Origin: Thiorhodovibrio frisius | Lineage (GTDB): Bacteria > Pseudomonadota > Gammaproteobacteria > Chromatiales > Chromatiaceae | Assembly (NCBI RefSeq): GCF_033954835.1 | Contig: NZ_CP121471.1 | Span: 2,908,501-2,972,500, forward strand | Length of the DNA stretch: 64,000 bases | Reading direction: 5' to 3' | Shown here: positions 7,908 to 14,817 of the stretch, in pieces | Numbering within the stretch: position 1 is the first letter of the stretch | Layout: each line of letters starts with the position of its first letter | The notes under the pieces: model-generated | Databases searched by the model: none | The model's input: only the letters and a program-made list of their open reading frames with translations | What the model was told of the DNA's origin: nothing | Translations under genes and position numbers: made by a program

Positions 7908-8513
7908 ATGACCCAAGCCAACCCGACGCTAGATGATGTCTGGCGGTTATTCCAGGAAACCACCGAAAAATTTCAGGAAACCGACCGACAGTTCAAGGAA
8001 ACCGACCGACAGTTTAAGGAGACCGACCGACAGTTTAAGGAAACCGACCGCAAGTTTCAGGAAACGGATCGCCGCATGAAGGAACTGCAAAACCTGTTCG
8101 AAAGCCAATGGGGAAAACTGATGGAATCCCTGGTCGATGGCGATCTGGTCAATCTGCTGCAAGCTCGTGGCATCGCCATTACCGACACCACAACCCGCCT
8201 GAAAGGACGTCTGCCCGACGGGCGCAACTACGAATTCGACATCTTGGCTCATAATGGTAACGAGGTGGTGGTGGTGGAAGTCAAAACCACTCTTAAACCC
8301 CATCATGTGCGCAAATTCATTGAACGCATGAATGCCTTCAAAACCTGGCTGCCGCGCTATGCCGACAATCGCCTCTATGGTGCCATGGCCTGGTTAACGG
8401 CGGATGCCGGTGCCGAAAACATGCTGCTTAACCAGGGTCTGTTCAGCATTCGGGCTACCGGAGATTCGGCACAAATCGTCAATTCGACTGATTTTACACC
8501 GCGCGCTTGGTAG
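7908..8513 (+). CDS. Coiled-coil PD-(D/E)XK nuclease-like protein (DUF3782 type)
   Basis: A 201-residue protein in two parts. Residues 15-56 are six near-perfect 7-residue repeats (FQETDRQ/FKETDRQ), which should form a coiled coil. The C-terminal part has a compact nuclease-like core: Asp111 in YEFDIL and Glu124-x-Lys126 in VVVEVKT fit the PD-(D/E)XK pattern, as in DUF3782 proteins. The start directly follows the TAG of the truncated upstream partner gene, so it was probably the second gene of a two-gene unit. The frame is intact. The biological role of this family is not established. A DNA-repair/mobile-element or defence nuclease is possible (inference). Confidence 0.75.
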   Translation: MTQANPTLDDVWRLFQETTEKFQETDRQFKETDRQFKETDRQFKETDRKFQETDRRMKELQNLFESQWGKLMESLVDGDLVNLLQARGIAITDTTTRLKGRLPDGRNYEFDILAHNGNEVVVVEVKTTLKPHHVRKFIERMNAFKTWLPRYADNRLYGAMAWLTADAGAENMLLNQGLFSIRATGDSAQIVNSTDFTPRAW

Positions 8514-8565
8514 CATGAACCAGACGTTATGATTCCGTTAGCAGCAATTCATCAGGAGCTTGCCC

Positions 8566-8677
8566 ATGTCAGCACTCGCCGAACAATTGTCCTTCGATGC
8601 CGGAGCCTACCTTGCTTGGGAACAAGACCAAGCCGACAAGCATGAATAATGTCGCGGCGAGACCTTTGCCATAGACA
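8566..8677 (+). pseudogene. Remnant of a Uma2-family (DUF820) nuclease gene
   Basis: An ATG at 8566 with AGGAGC eight bases upstream starts MSALAEQLSFDAGAYLAWEQ, which is the typical beginning of a Uma2/DUF820 protein, including the KHE at its end. A TAA interrupts after 27 codons. Reading on with one base removed and one added restores the family-like YVAGETFAM, so two small indels destroyed the gene. Sequence after 8677 is unrelated repeat. Confidence 0.65.
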
Positions 8678-8849
8678 TTTGGTGCCAGTCTCGAATTCAT
8701 TTCGCAAGCCAACCCCCTCAAGCCACGGCACACGCCGATGCCGATGAAACCCTATCGGGAGCCTCCCGCTGTCGAGGTGAATCGGTTAGACTCGCTTGAT
8801 GAGCGCCAAGCCCCGGATGGCCAATAGCGGCCGCGGATAGGGAACCCCG
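8678..8849 (+). repeat. Conserved leader module of the MSHDQNF-type nuclease genes, copy 2
   Basis: Starts with TTTGGTGCCAGTCTCGAATT and carries the same GTTAGACTCGCTTGATGAGC core as the other copies at 6974 and 13630. It ends at the start codon of the next gene. Confidence 0.75.
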
Positions 8850-9743
8850 ATGAGCCACGACCAGAACTTCAAGAACCTCATCCTCGACTACCCACGCCAG
8901 GCGATTGAGTTTGCCGCCGCGAGCGAAGCGGCGCGGTTGGGCGATGACGTGCGCATCCTGCCGCTGCGCGAGGAACAGCTGAAGGAACGTCTTGGCGAGC
9001 GCTTTCGCGAACTCGATGTGCCGCTGCTGCTGGAATGGCCCGACGGTCACCGTCAGGCGCTGCTGTTTGTGTTCGAGGAAGAAACCGAGCCCGGGCGCTT
9101 CTCCATCCATCGCCTGATCCACTATTGCGTGGACATCGCCGAACTCTACCAGACAGAGCGGGTAGTGCCGGTGGTGATCTTCCTGCACCCCGGACAGTTC
9201 CGCGAGAGCCTCAGCCTGGGCAGCGACACGCGCGTGTATCTGCACTTCAGCTATCTGGCCTGGCCGCTCTTTGGGCTCAAGGCGCGCGATTATTTTGATA
9301 GTCACAATCTGGTGGCGCGGTTGAATCTGCCCAACATGCACTATGCGCCCGAGGAGAAAGTCGAGGTCTACGCCCAAGCGGTGCGCGGTCTGCGCACGCT
9401 GGAACCCGACCGCGAGCGTCAGATCAAATATCTCGACTTTGTCGACATCTATGCCAACCTTGACGAGAATGAACGCCAGCGCTACCAGCAAAACTATGCC
9501 GAGGAGATCGAGACCATGAGCGCGTTTGCCGATCGGTTTATTGAGCAGGGCATGCAGCAAGGCATGCAGCAGGGCATGCAGCAGGGTGAAGCCACGATTT
9601 TGATGATGCTGCTAGAAGAAAAATTCGGCTCGGAATCCATCGCCGCCCACCGTGAGCGCATCGAGACCGCCGAACCTGAAAAACTGTTGCAGTGGTCGAG
9701 GCGGATCCTCACCGCCGAGACGCCCGAGACCATTTTCCACTGA
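8850..9743 (+). CDS. Rpn-family PD-(D/E)XK nuclease / putative transposase with DUF4351-like tail, copy A
   Basis: A 297-residue intact member of the Rpn-like family often annotated as 'transposase'. The N-terminal two thirds hold a PD-(D/E)XK-like core: Asp56 in RELDVPLLLEW, then Glu76-78 in LLFVFEEETE. A hinge of three GMQQ repeats (12-bp units, 9549-9584) leads to a C-terminal helical module (EEKFGSESIAAHRERIETAE and following) resembling DUF4351. An in-frame ATG at 9516 with GAGGAG nine bases upstream lies just before the hinge and is listed separately. Rpn proteins act as DNA endonucleases with effects on recombination and phage defence (family knowledge). A second complete copy is at 13808, nearly identical apart from hinge length. 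Confidence 0.8.
   Translation: MSHDQNFKNLILDYPRQAIEFAAASEAARLGDDVRILPLREEQLKERLGERFRELDVPLLLEWPDGHRQALLFVFEEETEPGRFSIHRLIHYCVDIAELYQTERVVPVVIFLHPGQFRESLSLGSDTRVYLHFSYLAWPLFGLKARDYFDSHNLVARLNLPNMHYAPEEKVEVYAQAVRGLRTLEPDRERQIKYLDFVDIYANLDENERQRYQQNYAEEIETMSAFADRFIEQGMQQGMQQGMQQGEATILMMLLEEKFGSESIAAHRERIETAEPEKLLQWSRRILTAETPETIFH
9501..9743 (+). promoter_or_regulatory. Internal Shine-Dalgarno and ATG: predicted intragenic RpnS-like product, copy A
   Basis: GAGGAG at 9501-9506 precedes an in-frame ATG at 9516 with a nine-base spacer. Starting there gives a 75-residue product (MSAFADRFIEQ and following) that is the hinge plus the DUF4351-like module. The same arrangement recurs in the unrelated genes at 10042, 11241 and 14818. 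Confidence 0.5.
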
Positions 9744-9761
9744 CGTTCTGACAGACCTGCC

Positions 9762-9930
9762 GTCATCACTCTGCACCGCCTGCTAACCCGCCGCTTCGGT
9801 CCGCTGTCACCGTGGGCTGCAGAGCGCATCGCCGCCGCCCCCGAGGGGCAACTCGATCTCTGGCTTGATGGCATTTTTGATGCGACCCGGGTTGAGGATT
9901 TGCTTGGAGGCGAGAACGAGCGTCATTGAC
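9762..9930 (+). pseudogene. 3' remnant of a DUF2887-type nuclease gene
   Basis: The sequence encodes ITLHRLLTRRFGPLSPWAAE and continues to DATRVEDLLGG with a terminal stop, matching the C-terminal module of the intact gene at 14818-15708. The 5' part is missing and the join lies at GTCATCAC, which is also present in the 3' flank of the MSHDQNF-type gene. That short shared sequence may have been the recombination point. Confidence 0.75.
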
Positions 9931-10041
9931 ACTGATGAGTCACCTGACGATAAGGCGGCGGGAGATCGGTGGGGGCTTTTTGCATCATTCCTGGTCGGTT
10001 CGAAGTGCCAGCGATAATATTGACCAAGCCACCTGTGTCAC

Positions 10042-11082
10042 ATGAGCGAACCGCAACCAAACTGCCGCGACCCGAGCCATGACGGCAGCTATAAGTTGCT
10101 ATACTCCCATGCGGCCATGGTGCGCGATCTGCTCCGTGGATTCATTCCTGGCGAGTGGCTCGCGCAGTTGGATCTGGGCACCCTGGAGCAGCAAAGCAGC
10201 AGCTATGTCAGCGACGATCTGCGTGATCGGGCCGATGACATCATCTGGCGCGTGCGCTGGGGCCGTGAGTGGCTGTACATCTACGTGCTGCTCGAGTTCC
10301 AGTCGAGCATCGATCACTGGATGGCGGTGCGCATTCCGACCTACATCGGTCTGCTGTATCAGGATCTGATTCGCGCCGAGACGGTCAAGGTCGATGATCA
10401 GCTGCCACCGGTCTTGCCGGTGGTGCTCTACAACGGCGCCTCGCCCTGGAATGCCGAGACCAGCCTCGAGCCGCTGGTTGCGCAAGGGCCGAGGATCTTG
10501 CGGCCCTTTTGCTTGCAATCTGGCTATCTGCTGCTCGATGAGCGGCGAATTGCCGAGAAGGGCAATCTACCGACGCGCAATCTTTGCACCGCGCTGTTTC
10601 AACTCGAGGCCAGCCGGGGTGTCAAACAAGCGCTGGCGATTTTACAACCGCTAATCGCTTGGCTGAGCGCGCCCGAACATGTCAGCCTGCGCCGTGCCTT
10701 TGCCCAGTGGTTTGCGCGGGTGTTTTTGCCCCGGCGCCTGCCCGGAGCCCAGTTTCCATCCTTCAACGATCTTGCGGAGGTTTACACCATGATTGCAGAC
10801 AATGTTGATTCCTGGGCGGATCAGTGGGAACAGCAGGGGATCGAGAAGGGGATCGAGAAGGGGATCGAGAAGGGGATCGAGAAGGGCATCCCCACAGGGA
10901 CGCGTCGCGTGCTCGTTCGCCAAATCCACCGCCGCTTCGGTGAAGGAGCCGCCGAACAGAGCAAGCCGCTCTTGGAGCAAATCGCCGAAGCACAGCGACT
11001 CGAGGATCTCGCCGAGGAACTCCTGCTCTGCACCGACGCTGAAGCCTGGCTGGTCGCCTTGCACACCGCCGCCGAGCAATGA
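10042..11082 (+). CDS. Rpn-family nuclease / putative transposase (Transposase_31 type)
   Basis: A 346-residue intact protein of the Transposase_31/RpnA-like type. The N-terminus has DPSHDGSYKLLYSHAAMVRD, typical of the family, then Asp66 (RADDIIWRV) and Glu85-x-Gln87 (YVLLEFQSS), which fit the PD-(D/E)XK core. The middle VLPVVLYNGASPW is also family-typical. A hinge of four GIEK repeats (12-bp units, 10837-10884) joins a short C-terminal module (RRVLVRQIHRRFGEGAAEQS and following). An internal GGAGG-ATG (10776-10791) precedes the hinge. RpnA proteins cleave DNA and stimulate RecA-independent recombination (family knowledge). The gene sits between remnants of relatives, and pieces of it occur in the chimera at 7147. 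Confidence 0.82.
   Translation: MSEPQPNCRDPSHDGSYKLLYSHAAMVRDLLRGFIPGEWLAQLDLGTLEQQSSSYVSDDLRDRADDIIWRVRWGREWLYIYVLLEFQSSIDHWMAVRIPTYIGLLYQDLIRAETVKVDDQLPPVLPVVLYNGASPWNAETSLEPLVAQGPRILRPFCLQSGYLLLDERRIAEKGNLPTRNLCTALFQLEASRGVKQALAILQPLIAWLSAPEHVSLRRAFAQWFARVFLPRRLPGAQFPSFNDLAEVYTMIADNVDSWADQWEQQGIEKGIEKGIEKGIEKGIPTGTRRVLVRQIHRRFGEGAAEQSKPLLEQIAEAQRLEDLAEELLLCTDAEAWLVALHTAAEQ
10776..11082 (+). promoter_or_regulatory. Internal Shine-Dalgarno and ATG: predicted intragenic RpnS-like product
   Basis: GGAGG at 10776-10780 and an in-frame ATG at 10789 (eight-base spacer) would start a 97-residue C-terminal product beginning MIADNVDSWADQWEQQ. It contains the GIEK hinge and the terminal module. Confidence 0.5.
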
Positions 11083-11087
11083 GACGC

Positions 11088-11275
11088 GAATTCCGGGGAC
11101 ATATACGTAATTCCCAACACTGATCCCTCCTGAGCGCTGGCCCCGCCAACCAGCCCTGAGGTTCGCGCCTCGGGGGGGGGCAGCCAACCAGGTCGCGCCA
11201 TTGCATCCCCAAGCCCTGGCAGATCGACTAAACTCCTGCCATGCATCGCGACCAACGCATCCCCTGGCACAAACT
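11088..11275 (+). repeat. Dispersed repeat, copy 2 (leader of the 11241 gene, 9-G tract)
   Basis: Nearly identical to 6784-6975. The run of G at 11172-11180 is 9 long here and 12 long in copy 1. The tract lies 60 bases upstream of the 11241 start codon, where length changes could alter promoter or leader function. Confidence 0.8.
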
Positions 11276-12161
11276 TTTAGGACAAGCCCTGGCGGACGCC
11301 CTGAGCGGGTTACCCTACCAGGTCAGCACCGAGGAAGAACTCGCGCTGCGCAGTCAGCGCCTGGATGTGCTCATCATTGAGCAGGGGCAATCCGCGCAGG
11401 CAACCAGCAGACCTGCTGAAGACTGCCCGGATGGACTGGAAGACCTGACCAAGCACAACCTGCTGAGCTTCAAAGCCGCCGACGAGCCCTTCAGCGCCTG
11501 GTCTGCCGAAGAATTGCTCAGTCATTCGGTTACCTACCGCAAAGTCGCCTCCCTGCGCGCCCTACGCGAGCGTCAGTCAGACCCTGACCAACCGCTCGAA
11601 GAGCCCAAGGAGCACTACCGGCTGTTACCGGCCAAAGACTTCCGCTGCTACGCCATTGCCACGCGCTTTCCGCGCCAATTGGTCAAACAACTGCGACCGG
11701 GCAGTTGTCAAAAAACCGAGAAAGCGGGAATCTATCGCTTGCGCTTTGGCACCCGCGACATGCGCCTGGTCGTCATCAACCAGCTCGAGCCCCACCCGCG
11801 CAATGCGCCCTGGGGCCTGTTCGCCACCGATGAAGCCCACTGGCGCGCGGCCTATGCCAGCTATCGCTCGCATAGCGACATCGGCATTCACCTGCACAAT
11901 CTCATTGGTTATTTTCGCCTGGGAGAAGGACACATGGCCTACACGCAAGACGACATGCACCGCGATGCCCGCGAATGGCTCAAGAGCGCGCTGAGCGAGC
12001 TTGACCCTGAAGAAGTCCTGCAATGTTACGCCCCCGAGGATCGGCTTAAGGGGCTTGATGCGGAGGAGGTGCTCAATCGCTACGATCCGGAGGATCGGCT
12101 CAAGGGACTTGATTCCGCCACCATCGAAGCCTGGTTGGCCAAGCAGCGCCGAGATCACTAA
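11241..12161 (+). CDS. Nuclease-like protein of the Rpn island (unrecognised family)
   Basis: A 306-residue intact frame starting MHRDQRIPWHKLLGQALADA. The N-terminal region has the beginnings of a nuclease-like core (RSQRLDVLIIEQGQ, then GLEDLTKHNLLSFKA) that resembles the D...(E)xK layout of Rpn-type proteins but without a canonical Glu-x-Lys. I do not recognise a named family. The C-terminus has two 18-residue repeats (12003-12056 and 12057-12110) sharing PEDRLKGLD. An internal ATG at 11934 follows GGGAG with an eight-base spacer, again just before the repeats. The 3' end abuts a 5'-truncated copy of another gene, so the extreme C-terminus could have been altered by recombination. Confidence 0.6.
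   Translation: MHRDQRIPWHKLLGQALADALSGLPYQVSTEEELALRSQRLDVLIIEQGQSAQATSRPAEDCPDGLEDLTKHNLLSFKAADEPFSAWSAEELLSHSVTYRKVASLRALRERQSDPDQPLEEPKEHYRLLPAKDFRCYAIATRFPRQLVKQLRPGSCQKTEKAGIYRLRFGTRDMRLVVINQLEPHPRNAPWGLFATDEAHWRAAYASYRSHSDIGIHLHNLIGYFRLGEGHMAYTQDDMHRDAREWLKSALSELDPEEVLQCYAPEDRLKGLDAEEVLNRYDPEDRLKGLDSATIEAWLAKQRRDH
11921..12161 (+). promoter_or_regulatory. Internal Shine-Dalgarno and ATG in the 11241 gene
   Basis: GGGAGAAGGA at 11921-11930 followed by an in-frame ATG at 11934 would yield a 75-residue C-terminal product (MAYTQDDMHRDAREWLK and following) containing the repeat units. This is a fourth instance of the same layout in the island. Confidence 0.4.
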
Positions 12162-12171
12162 GCGAATCTAC

Positions 12172-12579
12172 ATGCACTATGCGCCCGAGGAGAAGGTCGA
12201 GGTCTACGCCCAAGCGGCGCGCGGCCTGCGCACGCTGGAACCCGACCGCGAACGTCAGATCAAATATCTGGACTTTGTCGACATCTATGCCAACCTTGAC
12301 GAGAATGAACGCCAGCGCTACCAGCAAGACTATGCCGAGGAGATCAAGACCATGAGCGCGTTTGCCGATCGGTTTATTGAGCAGGGCATGCAGCAGGGCA
12401 TGCAGCAGGGCATGCAGCAGGGCGAAGCCACGATCTTGATGATGCAGCTGGAAGAAAAATTCGGCTCGGAATCCATCGCCGCCCACCGTGAGCGCATCGA
12501 GACCGCCGAACCTGAAAAACTGTTGCAGTGGTCGAGGCGGATCCTCACCGCCGAGACGCCCGAGACCATTTTCCACTGA
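12172..12579 (+). pseudogene. 5'-truncated MSHDQNF-type nuclease gene that keeps the complete C-terminal module
   Basis: From ATG 12172 (MHYAPEEKVEVYAQAARGLR) to the stop this matches the 3' half of the 8850 gene. The nuclease core is missing. The hinge has three GMQQ units (12385-12420). The internal start (GAGGAG 12337-12342, ATG 12352) is unchanged and would give a 75-residue product like copy A. It could therefore still make the C-terminal protein alone. Confidence 0.75.
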
Positions 12580-12727
12580 CGTTCTGACCTGCCGTCATCA
12601 CTCACACCATAATCAAAGGGGCCGGGCACGAATTCATTTCTCAAGTCAACTTTAAATCAAAGCGCAGCTAACTGATTTGCTGACGCGGGAATTGGAATTC
12701 TGGCAGTAAAAACGATAAACTCAATTG
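12580..12727 (+). other. Short spacer with a degenerate repeat
   Basis: The first 30 bases repeat the 3' flank of the MSHDQNF-type genes (GTTCTGACCTGCCGTCATCA). A degraded GGGCACGAATTCATTT element follows. The rest up to the PIN gene shows nothing recognisable. Confidence 0.5.
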
Positions 12728-13210
12728 ATGAAGCGGAAAATATACATTGAAACCTCCGTCATCAGCTATCTGACTGCACGCCCTAGCAAAACCATTATTG
12801 GCGCAGCTCATCAGCAAATCACTCTGGCCTGGTGGGATTTGCGTTCCGACTATGACCTGGTTATTTCTCAGCTCGTCTGGCAAGAGTGCGCAGCTGGTGA
12901 TCCGATAGCTGCACAACGGCGGCTTGCCACCCTTGAGGGGATGTCCGTTCTCGCGGTAACGCAAGAGATGATCCACTTGGCAGAATCGCTTATTGAACAA
13001 GGTATTATTCCTGCCAAAGCCATTGAGGACGCGCTTCATATTACTGTTTCAACTCTGCATCGCGTTGATTTTCTTTTGACTTGGAATTGCCGTCATATTG
13101 CCAATCCAGTCATTCAGGAAAAGATTGCAGAATATTTTGAGCAACTCGGATTGTTTCTCCCGATTATTTGTACCCCGGAAGAACTTCTTGGAGAAAATAT
13201 TGATGACTGA
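12728..13210 (+). CDS. VapC-like PIN-domain toxin
   Basis: A 160-residue PIN-domain protein: YIETSVISYL at the N-terminus, a central acidic position, EDALHITVS and WNCRHIAN near residues 105-125 are the conserved stations of one VapC subfamily in which the first Asp is Glu. PIN toxins are Mg2+-dependent RNases kept in check by a partner antitoxin. The ATG at 12728 is preceded by an alternative in-frame TTG. Base composition is visibly lower in GC than the neighbours, which fits recent acquisition. The stop overlaps the start of the next small gene, as usual for toxin-antitoxin pairs. Confidence 0.8.
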   Translation: MKRKIYIETSVISYLTARPSKTIIGAAHQQITLAWWDLRSDYDLVISQLVWQECAAGDPIAAQRRLATLEGMSVLAVTQEMIHLAESLIEQGIIPAKAIEDALHITVSTLHRVDFLLTWNCRHIANPVIQEKIAEYFEQLGLFLPIICTPEELLGENIDD

Positions 13211-13412
13211 CGAAATTATGATGGAAGTCCATGCTATCAAAGACGCAATTGGCATTAAGTATGGCAACGATCTTAACGGTCTATTTAAAGATATACAACA
13301 TGGGGAGGCTAGGCTAAAAGCTGCGGGCTTCGAAGTTTTAGCTCCTCCTGTCAAGTGTAGACATTTGCCTGACTCAGCATTGCAGCGGACCCGGTTTTTT
13401 AATCAAAGGTAA
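13203..13412 (+). CDS. Probable antitoxin partner of the PIN protein
   Basis: A 69-residue frame beginning MTDEIMMEVHAIKDAIGIKY, whose ATG overlaps the PIN gene by eight bases. The N-terminal 45 residues (charged helix, LFKDIQHGEARLKAAGFEV) look like the small proteins encoded next to this PIN subfamily. After about residue 52 the sequence has no such look and AT-rich spacer-like DNA follows, so the natural C-terminus may have been lost at a junction. The order toxin-then-antitoxin is less common but known for this group. Confidence 0.6.
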   Translation: MTDEIMMEVHAIKDAIGIKYGNDLNGLFKDIQHGEARLKAAGFEVLAPPVKCRHLPDSALQRTRFFNQR

Positions 13413-13414
13413 GT

Positions 13415-13510
13415 AAGAACAAATGGAAAAAAGAAGCGCTGGAGCGGTTGTTTTCCGAGTTCCTCGCGCTGCTGTTCCCGGCCATTCACGCCCAGATCGA
13501 CTGGCGCGTT
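13415..13510 (+). pseudogene. Short N-terminal remnant of an Rpn-type gene
   Basis: In frame, 13415-13510 reads KNKWKKEALERLFSEFLALL and FPAIHAQIDW, which looks like the first strand-helix segment of Rpn/DUF4351 'transposases'. It has no start codon with a ribosome site, and it ends in unrelated sequence. Confidence 0.45.
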
Positions 13511-13607
13511 CTGCCTGGGGACTTGGCGCCCCGTGTTGAAAATACCAGATGACGAAGTGCTAGATAGCGATTTTCCTAGTTGTCCAGTCCCGTGTAATTC
13601 CGGTCAA

Positions 13608-13807
13608 GGAAATTTGGTGCCAGGCTCAAGGAAATTTGGTGCCAGGCTCGAATATATTTCGCGCGTCAACCCCCTCAAGCTGCGGTGCGCGCCGATGCCG
13701 GCCAAACCCTATCGGGAGCCTGCCGCTGTCGAAGTGAATCGGTTAGACTCGCTTGATGAGCGCCAAGCCCCGGATGGCTAATAGCGGCACGCGGATATGG
13801 GACCCCG
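13608..13807 (+). repeat. Leader module of the MSHDQNF-type nuclease genes, copy 3, with doubled first element
   Basis: The element AAATTTGGTGCCAGGCTC occurs twice in tandem here (about 13609 and 13632). The second copy continues into the same leader as at 6974 and 8678 and ends at the start codon of the nuclease gene at 13808. Confidence 0.75.
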
Positions 13808-14677
13808 ATGAGCCACGACCAGAACTTCAAGAACCTCATCCTCGACTACCCACGCCAGGCGATTGAGTTTGCCGCCGCGAGCGAAGCGGCGCGGCTGGGC
13901 GATGACGTGCGCATCCTGCCGCTGCGCGAGGAACAGCTGAAGGAACGTCTTGGCGAACGCTTTCGCGAACTCGACGTGCCGCTGCTGCTGGAATGGCCCG
14001 ACGGGCACCGCCAGGCACTGCTGTTTGTGTTCGAGGAAGAAACCGAGCCCGGGCGCTTCTCCATCCACCGCCTGATCCACTATTGCGTGGACATCGCCGA
14101 ACTCTACCAGACAGAGCGGGTAGTGCCGGTGGTGATCTTCCTGCACCCCGGACACTTCCGCGAGAGCCTCAGCCTGGGCAGTGACACGCGGGTGTATCTG
14201 CACTTCAGCTATCTGGCCTGGCCGCTCTTTGGGCTCAAGGCGCGCGATTATTTCGACAGCCCCAATCTGGTGGCGCGGTTGAATCTGCCCAACATGCACT
14301 ATGCGCCCGAGGAGAAGGTCGAGGTCTACGCCCAAGCGGTGCGCGGCCTGCGCACGCTGGAACCCGACCGCGAGCGCCAGATCAAATATCTCGACTTTGT
14401 CGACATCTATGCCAACCTTGACGAGAATGAACGCCAGCACTACCAACAAGACTATGCCGAGGAGATCGAGACCATGAGCGCGTTTGCCGATCGGTTTATT
14501 GAGCAGGGCATGCAGCAGGGCGAAGCCACGATTTTGATGATGCAGCTGGAAGAAAAATTCGGCTCGGAATCCATCGCCGCCCACCGTGAGCGCATCGAGA
14601 CCGCCGAACCTGAAAAACTGTTGCAGTGGTCGAGGCGGATCCTCACCGCCGAGACGCCCGAGACCATTTTCCACTGA
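13808..14677 (+). CDS. Rpn-family PD-(D/E)XK nuclease / putative transposase with DUF4351-like tail, copy B
   Basis: A 289-residue near-duplicate of the 8850 gene: same N-terminus, same predicted core (Asp56, Glu76-78) and same C-terminal module. The main difference is the hinge: only one GMQQ unit (14507-14518) instead of three, so the protein is eight residues shorter. The internal ribosome site GAGGAG (14459-14464) and ATG (14474) are retained. The high identity between copies points to recent duplication or gene conversion. Confidence 0.8.
   Translation: MSHDQNFKNLILDYPRQAIEFAAASEAARLGDDVRILPLREEQLKERLGERFRELDVPLLLEWPDGHRQALLFVFEEETEPGRFSIHRLIHYCVDIAELYQTERVVPVVIFLHPGHFRESLSLGSDTRVYLHFSYLAWPLFGLKARDYFDSPNLVARLNLPNMHYAPEEKVEVYAQAVRGLRTLEPDRERQIKYLDFVDIYANLDENERQHYQQDYAEEIETMSAFADRFIEQGMQQGEATILMMQLEEKFGSESIAAHRERIETAEPEKLLQWSRRILTAETPETIFH
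14459..14677 (+). promoter_or_regulatory. Internal Shine-Dalgarno and ATG: predicted intragenic RpnS-like product, copy B
   Basis: GAGGAG at 14459-14464, nine-base spacer, ATG at 14474. The product would be 67 residues, differing from copy A mainly by two fewer GMQQ units. Confidence 0.5.
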
Positions 14678-14817
14678 CGTTCTGACCTGCCGTCATCACT
14701 CACACCATCGCCGCTTTGCGGTGCTATGAGCTGAAGCTGCGGGTGCTAAAAAACTCATGGTTCGCCGGCAGGCAGGTACCCGGCGAAACTCCCATGGCCA
14801 CAACCAATCCCGCGCCC

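Noticed and set aside
8718-9560. Long minus-strand frame of 280 codons (and similar ones at 13778-14674 and 10651-11187)
   Set aside because: Antisense shadows of the nuclease genes; they recur only because the sense genes are duplicated.
9549-9584. Tandem repeats as a CRISPR-like or satellite array
   Set aside because: The units are 12 bp, in frame and inside a coding hinge, with no spacers.
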